46,221 bases of DNA from the NCBI GenBank assembly GCA_045594705.1, contig JAZNZB010000037.1, positions 1-46,221 of the forward strand, written 5' to 3'. The position numbers and the translations under genes were made by a program. The DNA comes from SVQP01 sp045594705. Its GTDB lineage: Bacteria > Bacillota > Clostridia > Oscillospirales > CAG-272. Positions 31,390 to 39,728 of the stretch are shown piece after piece (position 1 is the stretch's first letter; each line of letters starts with the position of its first letter). The notes under the pieces are model-generated. The model made no database searches and had not been told where the DNA came from. It saw only the letters and a list, made by a program, of their open reading frames with translations.

Positions 31390-32451
31390 ATGGCTTTGGA
31401 GATACAATACGGCAATCGCGTGGTGGTGCTGCCCGGCAAGGCGGTCAAGGCCGTGGGGGATGCCGAAAAGAGCGATCTTGCGGTGCTGCTGGCACTTCTT
31501 TCGGACCAATCCCTTTGTGCCGGATACGGCCAAAGCGGAAGCGTGGAGGCAATCGCCGCCGCAAGCGCGTGTACTGAGGACGAGGTGCGCGCTGCCATCG
31601 CATTCTGGCGCGGCGCGGGCGTGATCAGCGTTGGCGGTGAAAAAAAGAAAAAGGCCGCAGAGCAGCCGGTCAAGGAGGTTGCGCCTGCCCCTGTGCAAGC
31701 TGCTCCCACCCAAGAGGCAAGCGGCGCGGTGTTGCTGAAAAAGACAGACGAATTACCTAAATATACGACAGCAGAGCTCGGAAATCTGCTCGAGGCACGC
31801 CCCGATACGGCTGCGCTCTTGCAGGAATGTCAGAATTTGTTCGGCAAGCTGTTTTCCACGCACGAGGTCAATATCGTGCTGGGATTGACCGATTATTTGG
31901 GGCTGGATACCGAATATGTGCTGATCCTGGTCACGCACTACTGCCAGTATTGCAAAAGTCAGGACAAGAGACCCTCTGTGCGCGGACTGGAAAAGCTGGC
32001 TATCTCGCTCTATGATCGCGGCATTACCGACATGGATGCCTTGCAGGAGGAGCTGCTACGACAGGAAGAGCTGCAAAAGACTGAAAGCAAGCTGCGCACC
32101 CTGTTCGGCATTGGCTCGCGTGTGCTGACCGCCAAGGAAAAGCGCATGTTTTCGGATTGGCTGCATACGTACAAGTTTGATATGGAAATGATCGCGCTGG
32201 CCTTTGAGGTGGGTGCGGATGCATCGACCGACGTCAACGTCAGCTACGTCAATTCCATACTGAGCCGTTGGCATGCCGAAGAGATCCGCACGCCCGCGGA
32301 TGTACAAGCCGAAAAGGAGGCACACGATGCCAAAAAGACCAAGGGAAAGGCGACGGAACCAAGCGGCAGCTTTGATACCGACGATTTCTTTGACGCCGCC
32401 ATGCGCAAGAGCCTTGGCGATCATTACGACGAGATCATGAAAAAGGAGTAA
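31390..32451 (+). CDS. DnaD-domain replication initiation protein
   Basis: 353 aa. Primosomal protein family that remodels DNA at the origin and helps load the helicase. The N-terminal 80 residues are wing-helix-like with an unusual Lys/Ala/Pro linker (about 80-115). Two DnaD C-terminal-type helical domains follow (about 125-210 and 225-310); the second ends with YVNSILSRWHAEEIRTPADV, the characteristic DnaB_2/DnaD motif. GAGGAG precedes the ATG at 31390; an upstream in-frame start has no such site. It is 3 bp from the loader-like ATPase and only about 850 bp downstream of the DnaA-box cluster. Confidence 0.88.
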   Translation: MALEIQYGNRVVVLPGKAVKAVGDAEKSDLAVLLALLSDQSLCAGYGQSGSVEAIAAASACTEDEVRAAIAFWRGAGVISVGGEKKKKAAEQPVKEVAPAPVQAAPTQEASGAVLLKKTDELPKYTTAELGNLLEARPDTAALLQECQNLFGKLFSTHEVNIVLGLTDYLGLDTEYVLILVTHYCQYCKSQDKRPSVRGLEKLAISLYDRGITDMDALQEELLRQEELQKTESKLRTLFGIGSRVLTAKEKRMFSDWLHTYKFDMEMIALAFEVGADASTDVNVSYVNSILSRWHAEEIRTPADVQAEKEAHDAKKTKGKATEPSGSFDTDDFFDAAMRKSLGDHYDEIMKKE

Positions 32452-32454
32452 GGC

Positions 32455-33429
32455 ATGGGCTACAATCAGGAAAATTTCCGCAGGATCCGCGAGGAATACA
32501 GCCGCAAATATCTGGACGTGCAAGAGGCCGCAAGCAAGAGAAGGGAAGAGATTCACGCAATCCTGCCCGAGATCAAGGAGATCGATTCTCAGCTTTCGGA
32601 TATGGGCCTTAGGATCATGCAGGCCGCGCTGCAGAGTGAGAATTACGTAGCGGCTCTTGCCGAGATCGAGGCGCAGTCGCATGCTTTGGAGCAGAGAAGA
32701 GCCGAGATTTTGATCAAAAACGGCTTTCCCGCAGATTATACCGCGCCCCGATATGAGTGCGCAGCCTGCGGTGACACCGGCTATATCGATTACAAAATGT
32801 GCGATTGCATGCGCAAAAAGCTGGTTTTGGCGGGATACGCATCCAGTGGCATCGGCACACTGATGCAAACGCAGAGCTTTGAGAATTTCTCCTTGGACTA
32901 CTATAAGGCCGACCGCATGACCTATCTGCTCATGCAGAGCAATTTTGACAGAGCCAAGGAATATGCCAAGACCTTCCACCCTGCAAAAAGCGAAAACCTT
33001 GCCATGTTTGGCGATACGGGACTTGGTAAGACCCACCTGTCCACCGCGATTGCCCGAGAGGTGATCGAGGGCGGCTGGGACGTGGTGTACGTCAGCTGTC
33101 TGGATATGTTTGCAGATTATGAGGCGCAACGCTTTGGCAACAGCACGGGCACGCCCACGGGCGCGGATTTATCACGCTATACCGATTGTGATCTTTTGAT
33201 CATAGACGATCTTGGCACCGAGATGACCAATCAGTTCACTACCTCCTGCCTGTACGGCCTGCTTAATACGCGTCTGAACAGGCATCTGCCGGTCATTCTG
33301 AGCACCAATCTGGAGACCGATGAGTTCCGCAAGCGTTATTGGGATCGCATCACCAGCCGCGTGCTTGGCAACTTCACCGTCATGCCCTTCAAGGGAACAG
33401 ATATCAGAAGACAAAAGCTGAGTAAATAA
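32455..33429 (+). CDS. DnaI/DnaC-type helicase loader ATPase
   Basis: 324 aa. AAA+ ATPase of the DnaC/DnaI/IstB group, expected to load the replicative helicase. The N-terminus is a coiled-coil-like helical region (1-95) followed by a zinc-binding CAAC...CDC (Cys102, 105, 116, 118), as in DnaI. The ATPase has Walker A GDTGLGKT (about 186-193), Walker B LLIIDDLG and sensor LSTN. AAGGAG precedes the ATG at 32455. It is the last gene of rex-dnaD-like-dnaI-like, closed by a perfect terminator. IstB is unlikely because no IS21 transposase is nearby. Confidence 0.9.
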   Translation: MGYNQENFRRIREEYSRKYLDVQEAASKRREEIHAILPEIKEIDSQLSDMGLRIMQAALQSENYVAALAEIEAQSHALEQRRAEILIKNGFPADYTAPRYECAACGDTGYIDYKMCDCMRKKLVLAGYASSGIGTLMQTQSFENFSLDYYKADRMTYLLMQSNFDRAKEYAKTFHPAKSENLAMFGDTGLGKTHLSTAIAREVIEGGWDVVYVSCLDMFADYEAQRFGNSTGTPTGADLSRYTDCDLLIIDDLGTEMTNQFTTSCLYGLLNTRLNRHLPVILSTNLETDEFRKRYWDRITSRVLGNFTVMPFKGTDIRRQKLSK

Positions 33430-33435
33430 AAAGAA

Positions 33436-33466
33436 AGCTCCGACACGGCTGTGTCGGAGCTCTTTT
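33436..33466. terminator. Bidirectional terminator
   Basis: AGCTCCGACAC (33436-33446) pairs with GTGTCGGAGCT (33451-33461), with CTTTTG on the right and, for the leftward gene, TTCTTTTT on the other side. Confidence 0.9.
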
Positions 33467-33479
33467 GTTATTTTTCGCG

Positions 33480-35000
33480 TTATTTTTCAGCCTTTTTTGC
33501 CGCCTTCTTGGTATACGCCTTTTTGAAGATGGCCTTGCGGAACAGGATCACGGTGTACACGACCCAGGCAACCGCCAGGATAGCCAACACCAGCCAGCAA
33601 TGCTCAATGGTGTCGCAGATGTTGAACAAGAGCAGGAGCACACCGCCAAAGGCAATGGCGGGGATACCCTGCAGCACCAAGTTGTTGGCTGCGGGGGTTT
33701 CAAATTTGGGGTCGATCTCGCGCAAGAGGATCATACCGTTGCTGGCCGTACCCGTCAGCATACCGAACATGGAGAAGAAGGCCTCGTTGGGATATTCAGG
33801 GTAGAGGTGATTGCAAGCCAGACGCAGGTAGATAAAGGTTGCGGTCGCACCCAGCGCGCACACGATCAAAAGCTGCCACCACATGCCGGACAGCTGCGAG
33901 AGGTCGATCGCGGCAACGCCTGCGATGATCATCAGATCGAACATAAAGCCGCTGATACGGTCCAGGAGGTAATTGTTGGTCAGCTCGCGGTGCATCAGCT
34001 TGCCCTTCTTGAGCATCTTGATCACCCAGCGAACCGCGGCTGCAAGAATGGTGCCTAAGAGGAAGTTAAAGCCCCAGATCAGATTGACGTTGATAAGACG
34101 CATGATCAGGTACGCAATGGCGTAAACCAGGAATACCATGCAGAAGTTGATGGTGAATTTATCCACCGACTCTGTCACGGGGATCTCCCCCTCGCTGACA
34201 AAGTCCTCCAAGGTATCCTTCAGGCCCTCTTCGCTGCGCAGCTTGAGCTGGCCCTTTTTGCGCAGAATGTTCATGTAGATCACGCCGATCACGCTCGCCA
34301 CAATAAAGCCGACCGTTGCAATGGTCAAGCCCCATGTCGTGCCTCCGGCGAAGCCGAAGTCGGTCTCGTACATCTTGCCGTAGTTGAGAGCCTGACCGGT
34401 ACCCTGGCCAAAGCCCAGCGCGAGAATGACACCGCCACCGGGGAAGAACCCGATCAGATAGAACAGCGCCACGGTCACCGCAAGGCCGACCAGACCTTGA
34501 ATGACGTAGGTTGCAGCGGTCAGAATGCCGGTCTCCATGACCTTGCCTGCGCTGGTTTTCTGCGAGTCCTTGGCCTGCTTGAGGCCAAGCGCGATAAAGC
34601 CGATGCCAAGCGCATGGTAAGTAATGATCTCCATGGTGGCCTGGTTGACGATATTATCATAGAAGGGGAGCAGCTTGAGCAGCAGGATCAAAAGGCCGCC
34701 CAAAAGCGAGGTGGGGATCAGACTTCTGCGGATGAAGGGGATCTTGCGGCGCAGAATGTTACCCACAAGCAATGCTAATATCAGAATAAAGATCTGAATC
34801 AGAAATGACCACACGCCCTCATCGCCAAAGGATTCAATTGAGGCGATGTCCTCTGCGGGGTCTTCGATCGGTTCTGTCACGGTGGTGTCGGCGGATGCGT
34901 CTGGCGCGGCCTCAGCATACGCGATCACGCTGCCCAAGGTCATACAAAGCATGCTGATCACGACGGTGACGATCAGAAAAATAAGAGATTTTTTTGACAT
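33480..35000 (-). CDS. GltS-like sodium:glutamate symporter family protein
   Basis: 506 aa, 11-12 membrane helices. The two family re-entrant loops are GFGQGTGQALNYG (about residue 200) and MLTGTASNGMILLRE (about 420), in an inverted-repeat arrangement. An unusual N-terminal extension has a signal-like helix, then an acidic Thr/Asp/Glu-rich stretch (about 30-60) before the core; a basic Lys-rich tail ends the protein. It would import glutamate or a related dicarboxylate with sodium. GAAGGGA and a TTGACA-N17-TATAAT promoter support the start. Monocistronic. Confidence 0.85.
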   Translation of the reverse strand: MSKKSLIFLIVTVVISMLCMTLGSVIAYAEAAPDASADTTVTEPIEDPAEDIASIESFGDEGVWSFLIQIFILILALLVGNILRRKIPFIRRSLIPTSLLGGLLILLLKLLPFYDNIVNQATMEIITYHALGIGFIALGLKQAKDSQKTSAGKVMETGILTAATYVIQGLVGLAVTVALFYLIGFFPGGGVILALGFGQGTGQALNYGKMYETDFGFAGGTTWGLTIATVGFIVASVIGVIYMNILRKKGQLKLRSEEGLKDTLEDFVSEGEIPVTESVDKFTINFCMVFLVYAIAYLIMRLINVNLIWGFNFLLGTILAAAVRWVIKMLKKGKLMHRELTNNYLLDRISGFMFDLMIIAGVAAIDLSQLSGMWWQLLIVCALGATATFIYLRLACNHLYPEYPNEAFFSMFGMLTGTASNGMILLREIDPKFETPAANNLVLQGIPAIAFGGVLLLLFNICDTIEHCWLVLAILAVAWVVYTVILFRKAIFKKAYTKKAAKKAEK

Positions 35001-35034
35001 ACTCTAATCCCTTCTTTCAGTATGTGATGTTACA

Positions 35035-35063
35035 ATTATAACAAATTTTGGTACGCTTGTCAA
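35035..35063 (-). promoter_or_regulatory. Consensus promoter of the GltS-like gene
   Basis: On the minus strand TTGACA (35063-35058), 17 bp, TATAAT (35040-35035). Confidence 0.85.
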
Positions 35064-35097
35064 GAATATTGGGTGTTCCTTTGCTGAAATATCAGTG

Positions 35098-35133
35098 AAA
35101 AAGACCGTGAGTGCAGCAAGGCTGCACTCACGG
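35098..35133 (-). terminator. Terminator of the GH71/99-like operon
   Basis: A perfect 13-bp stem CCGTGAGTGCAGC/GCTGCACTCACGG (35105-35133), followed on the minus strand by TCTTTTTC. Confidence 0.9.
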
Positions 35134-35142
35134 AAAGGGATT

Positions 35143-37521
35143 TTAGCTCAATGCGCGGTACAGAATACGGAGAGAATCCTCGTCTGTGATCAGCTCGTCT
35201 GCGATCACGACCAAGCCCTCTGCTGTCAGCGTGATCTGTTTGCCCGCTGCCCCTATGACGGCATTTGCCTTGACGTATTGCATGCCGTAATGGTTGTAAG
35301 TCGTCTCGCCTGCACAGCTGTAGCCAAGAGACTCAAGGAAAGAGACGGGGAGATAGATCTCCTCGTTGCTTGCCAGCAGCACGCCCAGTGTATTGTCATC
35401 GACCAATCTGACCGATTTGCCGCCCACAAACGCGTTGTAGGAGCGGGATTTGAGCACAACCATATCGTCTTCAAGCACGTCGGGGAGCTTGACTTCGGTT
35501 TGCTTGGTGGTATAGCGGTAGTTGTATCTGCCGCTCGGAGCTGCGTCACCCTGATCCAAGAATTCCATGATATCGCCGGTGGGTACCGAATTGTCCGCCC
35601 ACTTGAAATCGAAGGTGTCGCCTGCGCCGATCAAGTCCTTTGCAAGCTTGATCTGCAGCACGTTGCCCGAAAGCGTGTACTTGGCACTGCCAACGCTTTG
35701 GAATTCCCAGGTGTCCGTACCAACGAATTTTTCCACGGAAACGTAGCCGTCTGCCTGCGTGCGGTTGATCATGTAGTCGTAGCCGTACCAGCCCGTGGCA
35801 TCGTCGCAGTCCGCGTTGATAAAAAGGTTCATCCAGCGGTTACCCTCGGGTGCGGTGATCTCGTCGGCGCATTCCACGTAGAAATAAAGGGAAGAGGAGT
35901 CGCTTGAAACCTTGGCGGTCACGATATCGTTTCTGCCCGAGAAGTTGACGTACATGCCGTTCTCATTGCCGCCTACGTGACCGGGGGAGGTGCGGTGCGC
36001 GGTGTCGCCCTCGTAGTCGCGGTATTCGGGACCCACCGCGTACCACTGGCCAAGAGAGCCGTCGATATCGATCGCCCATTGGCCAAAGGCGGATTCGATC
36101 TGCCTGCTTCCCTTGTAGGGACGCAGATTGATGGCCATCTGGTAAAGGTAATTGTCGCCAAAGCCGCCCTTCATGGGCTCTAAGTCGCGGGAAAATTCGG
36201 GATTGAACTGATCCACGAAATAGGTGGTGTGGGGGGAGTCCGGATTGTTCGAAACGGTATATTCGCCTGCTAAGATCTGTCCGACCCCCGCGCCGCCTGC
36301 GCCGGCGCCCGACCATCTGCCCGCGATCCATTCGTTCCAGCCTGTTAGCATCAGCACGGGAGGATTGTTTTGGTAAACCTTTTCGAATTGATCGTCAAAG
36401 GCAAGGCCAAGACCGGTGGTGGTGTTCATCAAAGCATAGCCGAAGTTCCAATCTCCCTCGTATTCGGGAACGCGGCGGTTGGCCCAGCTGCGGCCTGCCC
36501 GGAATCCAAACATATTGGTCGCCCAGAAGCCGCACATGGCGTACATCTGTTCAAAGTCGCCCTTGTCATCGCCGTACCCCTTGCTTTGCGTGTTGCCGCT
36601 CCAAGCCCAGCAGTCGATGCCCTTGCGCTTGGTGTACCAGTTGGAGGCACCGATCGCCCAGGAATAGCGAATGGTGAAAAAGTCTCTTTGCTCATCGGTC
36701 ATGGCCACGTCGTCGGGCAAGAGCAAAAGCGGCTTGCCATCCCAATAGAACCAAAGATCCTCGTAAAGCCCGGGCTCGTAAAGGTTGTGCCACAGCTCGG
36801 CGAATTCCGCGTCGTAAGCACCGCACAAAAATGCGATCTTGGGAACGGCATAGCCCTCGCGGCGTACCTCCTCCCAAACCTTGAGCAGGGCTTCGTAGCT
36901 GACCTTGTGCGTGTTATTGTTGGTAATATCGAAGTAAACGAAGTCCACGCCCGCTTCGGCAAGCATGTAGGCGTGCTTGCGCAGCACCCATTCGTCGTTG
37001 GAGGAATAGTAACCGAAATAGGGCTCAGCCCAGTAGTGCGGATGGCCCTCGCCACCCTCTTGCATGACCTCGTAAAGCTTGTCTATGCCGCCTTCCAGGT
37101 ATGCGGCATAGTGGTCGGATGCGGGAATTTCGGAGATCGAGCTCTGATCTCTGTCTCTCCAAAGGAAATAGAAGATGCCGACTACGTTTTCGGACGGGTC
37201 TTTCGTGTTTGCAGCGTCGGGTGTAGAGCGGTCCGCGCCGTCGGTTGCGACCCAGGTGTCGGCAAAGACATCGCGCGTGGCGGGCAGGATGCCGTTGTTA
37301 TTCTGATCGGTCGGATCGTACGAGTACGACGGCAGAACAAGATCGGTCGTGGTCACAAAGGCGCCTGCCTTGGGGACGTCTTGCTCGGGGGCTTGCGACT
37401 CGGGAGCAGCTGTGCTCTCGGCATCTGTCCCGACAGGCGGCTGCGGGTTTGAGGGGGTACATGCGGCCAGTGTGCCAAGCAGCATCATAAGACTCAATAA
37501 ATAAAGCAAAAAGCGTTTCAT
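35143..37521 (-). CDS. GH71/99-like glycosidase lipoprotein with C-terminal stalk domain
   Basis: 792 aa surface lipoprotein: signal peptide and lipobox with Cys21 (LAAC), an acidic Thr/Ser/Pro linker, then a catalytic-like TIM-barrel region (about 80-470) containing VVGIFYFLWRDR, AGVDFVYFDITNN and GWNEWIAG, the pattern of GH71/GH99-like proteins. A beta-rich region (about 500-690, CBM9-like) and a C-terminal copper-amine-oxidase-type stalk domain (SVRLVDDNTLGVLLASNEEI) follow. AAAGGAGG precedes the ATG at 37521; the longer frame to 37713 is not supported. It overlaps the upstream gene by an ATGA. Probably acts on polysaccharides at the cell surface; substrate unknown. Confidence 0.75.
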   Translation of the reverse strand: MKRFLLYLLSLMMLLGTLAACTPSNPQPPVGTDAESTAAPESQAPEQDVPKAGAFVTTTDLVLPSYSYDPTDQNNNGILPATRDVFADTWVATDGADRSTPDAANTKDPSENVVGIFYFLWRDRDQSSISEIPASDHYAAYLEGGIDKLYEVMQEGGEGHPHYWAEPYFGYYSSNDEWVLRKHAYMLAEAGVDFVYFDITNNNTHKVSYEALLKVWEEVRREGYAVPKIAFLCGAYDAEFAELWHNLYEPGLYEDLWFYWDGKPLLLLPDDVAMTDEQRDFFTIRYSWAIGASNWYTKRKGIDCWAWSGNTQSKGYGDDKGDFEQMYAMCGFWATNMFGFRAGRSWANRRVPEYEGDWNFGYALMNTTTGLGLAFDDQFEKVYQNNPPVLMLTGWNEWIAGRWSGAGAGGAGVGQILAGEYTVSNNPDSPHTTYFVDQFNPEFSRDLEPMKGGFGDNYLYQMAINLRPYKGSRQIESAFGQWAIDIDGSLGQWYAVGPEYRDYEGDTAHRTSPGHVGGNENGMYVNFSGRNDIVTAKVSSDSSSLYFYVECADEITAPEGNRWMNLFINADCDDATGWYGYDYMINRTQADGYVSVEKFVGTDTWEFQSVGSAKYTLSGNVLQIKLAKDLIGAGDTFDFKWADNSVPTGDIMEFLDQGDAAPSGRYNYRYTTKQTEVKLPDVLEDDMVVLKSRSYNAFVGGKSVRLVDDNTLGVLLASNEEIYLPVSFLESLGYSCAGETTYNHYGMQYVKANAVIGAAGKQITLTAEGLVVIADELITDEDSLRILYRALS

Positions 37522-39005
37522 CTTGCAGCCTCCTTTCTCTTGAAAATCAAAGCAATGCCCAAAAGTGCGACGGGGAAGAGCGCAAGTGCCGCGGAGTTGC
37601 AGCCGCCCTCTTGCGGGGCAGGCTCGCTTGTCTGCTCGGGTGCCTTTGTGTCGGGAGCGGTCGTTTCGGGCTCTGTGATCGGCTCGACTGCGGGCAGCTC
37701 GGGCTCGACCCATACGTCGGTGTAAACGGCGTTGACCACCAGGTCACCGCCCGCGGTCATGGAATAGGGCTCCCATGCGCCGCTCTTGCCGGGTACGTAC
37801 GGCACGACCGGCTCGTTAAATGGCGCGCCATCGTCGGTATAGGTCATGCTGTAGATCAGCTTGCCCTCGACCATGAAGTCGATCTTGTAGGTGTTGACCC
37901 TGGGCTTGAGTGAGGGGTCTTCCGCAGTGGCAAAGGCGCGGGCATCATCCTCGCTTGCATAAAAGCGAATGTAGGCGACGTCGATCGTATCTCCTGTACT
38001 TGCACCGGATGCCAGCGGGTCAAAGCGGAAGGCATAAAGCGTCTCGTCCTTGGCCTTACCCCAGCCGGTTTGCGTACAATCTACTACCACGCAATGCCAC
38101 TGCCCGTCGGGATTGTAGCTCCATTCCACGTGCGTGCCGTCGTTGCCCCAGTGCGCACCGCCCGAGCGGTTGGTGAAAAATTCACCCTTACCGATCTTGG
38201 CCTCGGTGCGGTATTTGATGACAACGTAGGCAAGGTCCGTACCCTTGCCGGTGGGATTGAATTCGTCACCGAACTTGAAATAAGGGTCGTCACCCTTGGC
38301 GGTAAAGGTCACGTAGCCATCGGTGGCTGTAGGGGAGACCTCTACCATCATCAGCTCGTTTAAGCCAAATTGCGCCTTGACGTCGGGGATCTGTCCCGTA
38401 AAGTCGTATGCAAAGGTGGCAGGGTACTGCTCAGTGACGCTGACCATGTCCGCAATCGTGACCGAGCACCAGAAAGGGCCTGCCTCGCGGCCGTCCAGAT
38501 ATGCCTGTATGCCCGTGATTTTCCCGGGACGCTCGGCCGCCTGGCCGTCACCTGCGTTCCAAGGGGTATAGCTGGTGCCCTCCAGGCAGATGACCTCAAA
38601 ATAAAGCTCACCCGTCAGCTTGTCTTCCGCGGGGATGTCCAGCGTCAGATCCGAGTGGTCCGCGTGGTTGACGATATCTCGCGCGTATAAAGGCTTACTA
38701 GCCACGGTGGAGGCATAGTCACCCTGCCAGCGGTACAGCTTGAAGGTGCCGCGGTTGGTGTTGTTGCTGTAGGTGGCAAAGTCACAAACGTTGATCTGCA
38801 GCAGCTTTTTGGAGGCGTCCACTGTAAATTTATAGCCCACGGGCACGCCCACACCGCTCATATAAGGGGTGCCGGATGAGCCGTTTTTGGCAAAGCTGAG
38901 CGTTTCAACGCCCGAGTCTGCTTGCTCGGCAGATACCGCGAAAAATGTGCCGCAAAAGCAAAAGATCAGCATCACAGTCATGAAAATGGGAAGAATTTTT
39001 CTCAT
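37518..39005 (-). CDS. Secreted protein with Cys-type C-terminal sorting tail
   Basis: 495 aa. Signal peptide (1-26), two beta-rich regions that I do not recognise, a segment from about 385 to 430 with VEGKLIYSMTYTDDG and VPYVPGKSG resembling short surface-protein repeats, a Thr/Pro/Glu linker, and a C-terminal tail with GGC (467-469), a hydrophobic helix and KRKEAAR. This tripartite tail resembles the Synerg-CTERM/GlyGly-CTERM class, processed by rhomboid-like proteases, rather than LPXTG. AAAGGAAC precedes the start and a promoter lies at 39061-39089. It is co-transcribed and coupled (ATGA) with the GH71/99-like lipoprotein, so both probably act on the same glycan. Confidence 0.75.
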   Translation of the reverse strand: MRKILPIFMTVMLIFCFCGTFFAVSAEQADSGVETLSFAKNGSSGTPYMSGVGVPVGYKFTVDASKKLLQINVCDFATYSNNTNRGTFKLYRWQGDYASTVASKPLYARDIVNHADHSDLTLDIPAEDKLTGELYFEVICLEGTSYTPWNAGDGQAAERPGKITGIQAYLDGREAGPFWCSVTIADMVSVTEQYPATFAYDFTGQIPDVKAQFGLNELMMVEVSPTATDGYVTFTAKGDDPYFKFGDEFNPTGKGTDLAYVVIKYRTEAKIGKGEFFTNRSGGAHWGNDGTHVEWSYNPDGQWHCVVVDCTQTGWGKAKDETLYAFRFDPLASGASTGDTIDVAYIRFYASEDDARAFATAEDPSLKPRVNTYKIDFMVEGKLIYSMTYTDDGAPFNEPVVPYVPGKSGAWEPYSMTAGGDLVVNAVYTDVWVEPELPAVEPITEPETTAPDTKAPEQTSEPAPQEGGCNSAALALFPVALLGIALIFKRKEAAR

Positions 39006-39060
39006 TACGTCGTTCCTTTCTTGTGAAAAATCAGGAAGGGGATCGTTTCTTGATGTGACT

Positions 39061-39089
39061 ATTGTACCACAAAAGCATCAAGGTTGCAA
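39061..39089 (-). promoter_or_regulatory. Promoter of the CTERM protein-GH71/99 operon
   Basis: On the minus strand TTGCAA (39089-39084), 17 bp, TACAAT (39066-39061). Confidence 0.65.
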
Positions 39090-39180
39090 GGGGATTTGGT
39101 CAGATTGGCCAAAGTGTTTCACGCTTTTTTTGATTTTAAAGAAAAGATCATGAAAATTATAAAAATTTTCCGTTATCCTA

Positions 39181-39209
39181 TTGCATTTTGAAATAATCTG
39201 TGATATAAT
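39181..39209 (+). promoter_or_regulatory. Promoter of secG
   Basis: TTGCAT at 39181-39186, 17 bp, TATAAT at 39204-39209, with an extended -10 (TGA). The leader contains a CGGGC/GCCCG hairpin near 39235-39249. Confidence 0.75.
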
Positions 39210-39283
39210 ACCATGGTATGACGGTCGAAAGACCCGGGCGTTGGCCCGTATAATCGGATGATTTGAAACGGAGGATATATACG

Positions 39284-39598
39284 ATGAAAGAATTTTTTGT
39301 GGCTATCAGCGGCTGGGGCACTAACGCAGGCGCAGAAGTGGTTGGCATTGTTGTATTTGCACTGTCCATCGTTCTGATGCTTCTGTCCATCGGTCTGGTT
39401 GTTGCAGTTCTGATGCAGTCCTCGAAGGATCATAAGCTGTCCGGCGCGATTGCCGGCGGTGCTGACACCTTCTTTGGTAAGACCAAGGGCAATACGATGG
39501 ATAAGCTGTTTTCTAAGCTGACTATCGTCGGTTCTATTGTGTTCGCCGTGATCGTCGTTGCATTGTACGTACTGATCAACTGGTACACACTGGCCTGA
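39284..39598 (+). CDS. secG: Preprotein translocase subunit SecG
   Basis: 104 aa. Auxiliary subunit of SecYEG. Two membrane helices (about 17-45 and 78-102) flank a conserved cytosolic loop with VLMQSSKDHKLSGAIAGG and FFGKTKG, the SecG signature. GGAGG before the ATG at 39284 sets the start; the ORF upstream to 39263 is not used. About 20 extra residues at the N-terminus compared with the shortest family members. It is monocistronic with its own promoter and terminator. The usual neighbour rnr is absent. Confidence 0.93.
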   Translation: MKEFFVAISGWGTNAGAEVVGIVVFALSIVLMLLSIGLVVAVLMQSSKDHKLSGAIAGGADTFFGKTKGNTMDKLFSKLTIVGSIVFAVIVVALYVLINWYTLA

Positions 39599-39619
39599 GT
39601 GCATTTGGCACTTGAGAAA

Positions 39620-39653
39620 GAAGACTCTGCAGAGCATGCAGAGTCTTCTTTTT
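39620..39653 (+). terminator. Terminator of secG
   Basis: GAAGACTCTGC (39620-39630) pairs with GCAGAGTCTTC (39638-39648), followed by TTTTT. Confidence 0.9.
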
Positions 39654-39665
39654 ATGCTCCTATTC

Positions 39666-39694
39666 TTGACATCGGGGCGAATGTATGGTATCAT
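39666..39694 (+). promoter_or_regulatory. Promoter of the carboxypeptidase gene
   Basis: TTGACA at 39666-39671, 17 bp, TATCAT at 39689-39694. Confidence 0.75.
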
Positions 39695-39728
39695 AGTATA
39701 TAAGAATTGTGATTTGACGAGGATATCT

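Noticed and set aside
32455..33429. IstB transposition helper
   Set aside because: No IS21 transposase or inverted ends; the N-terminal zinc motif and dnaD neighbour fit a DnaI-type loader.
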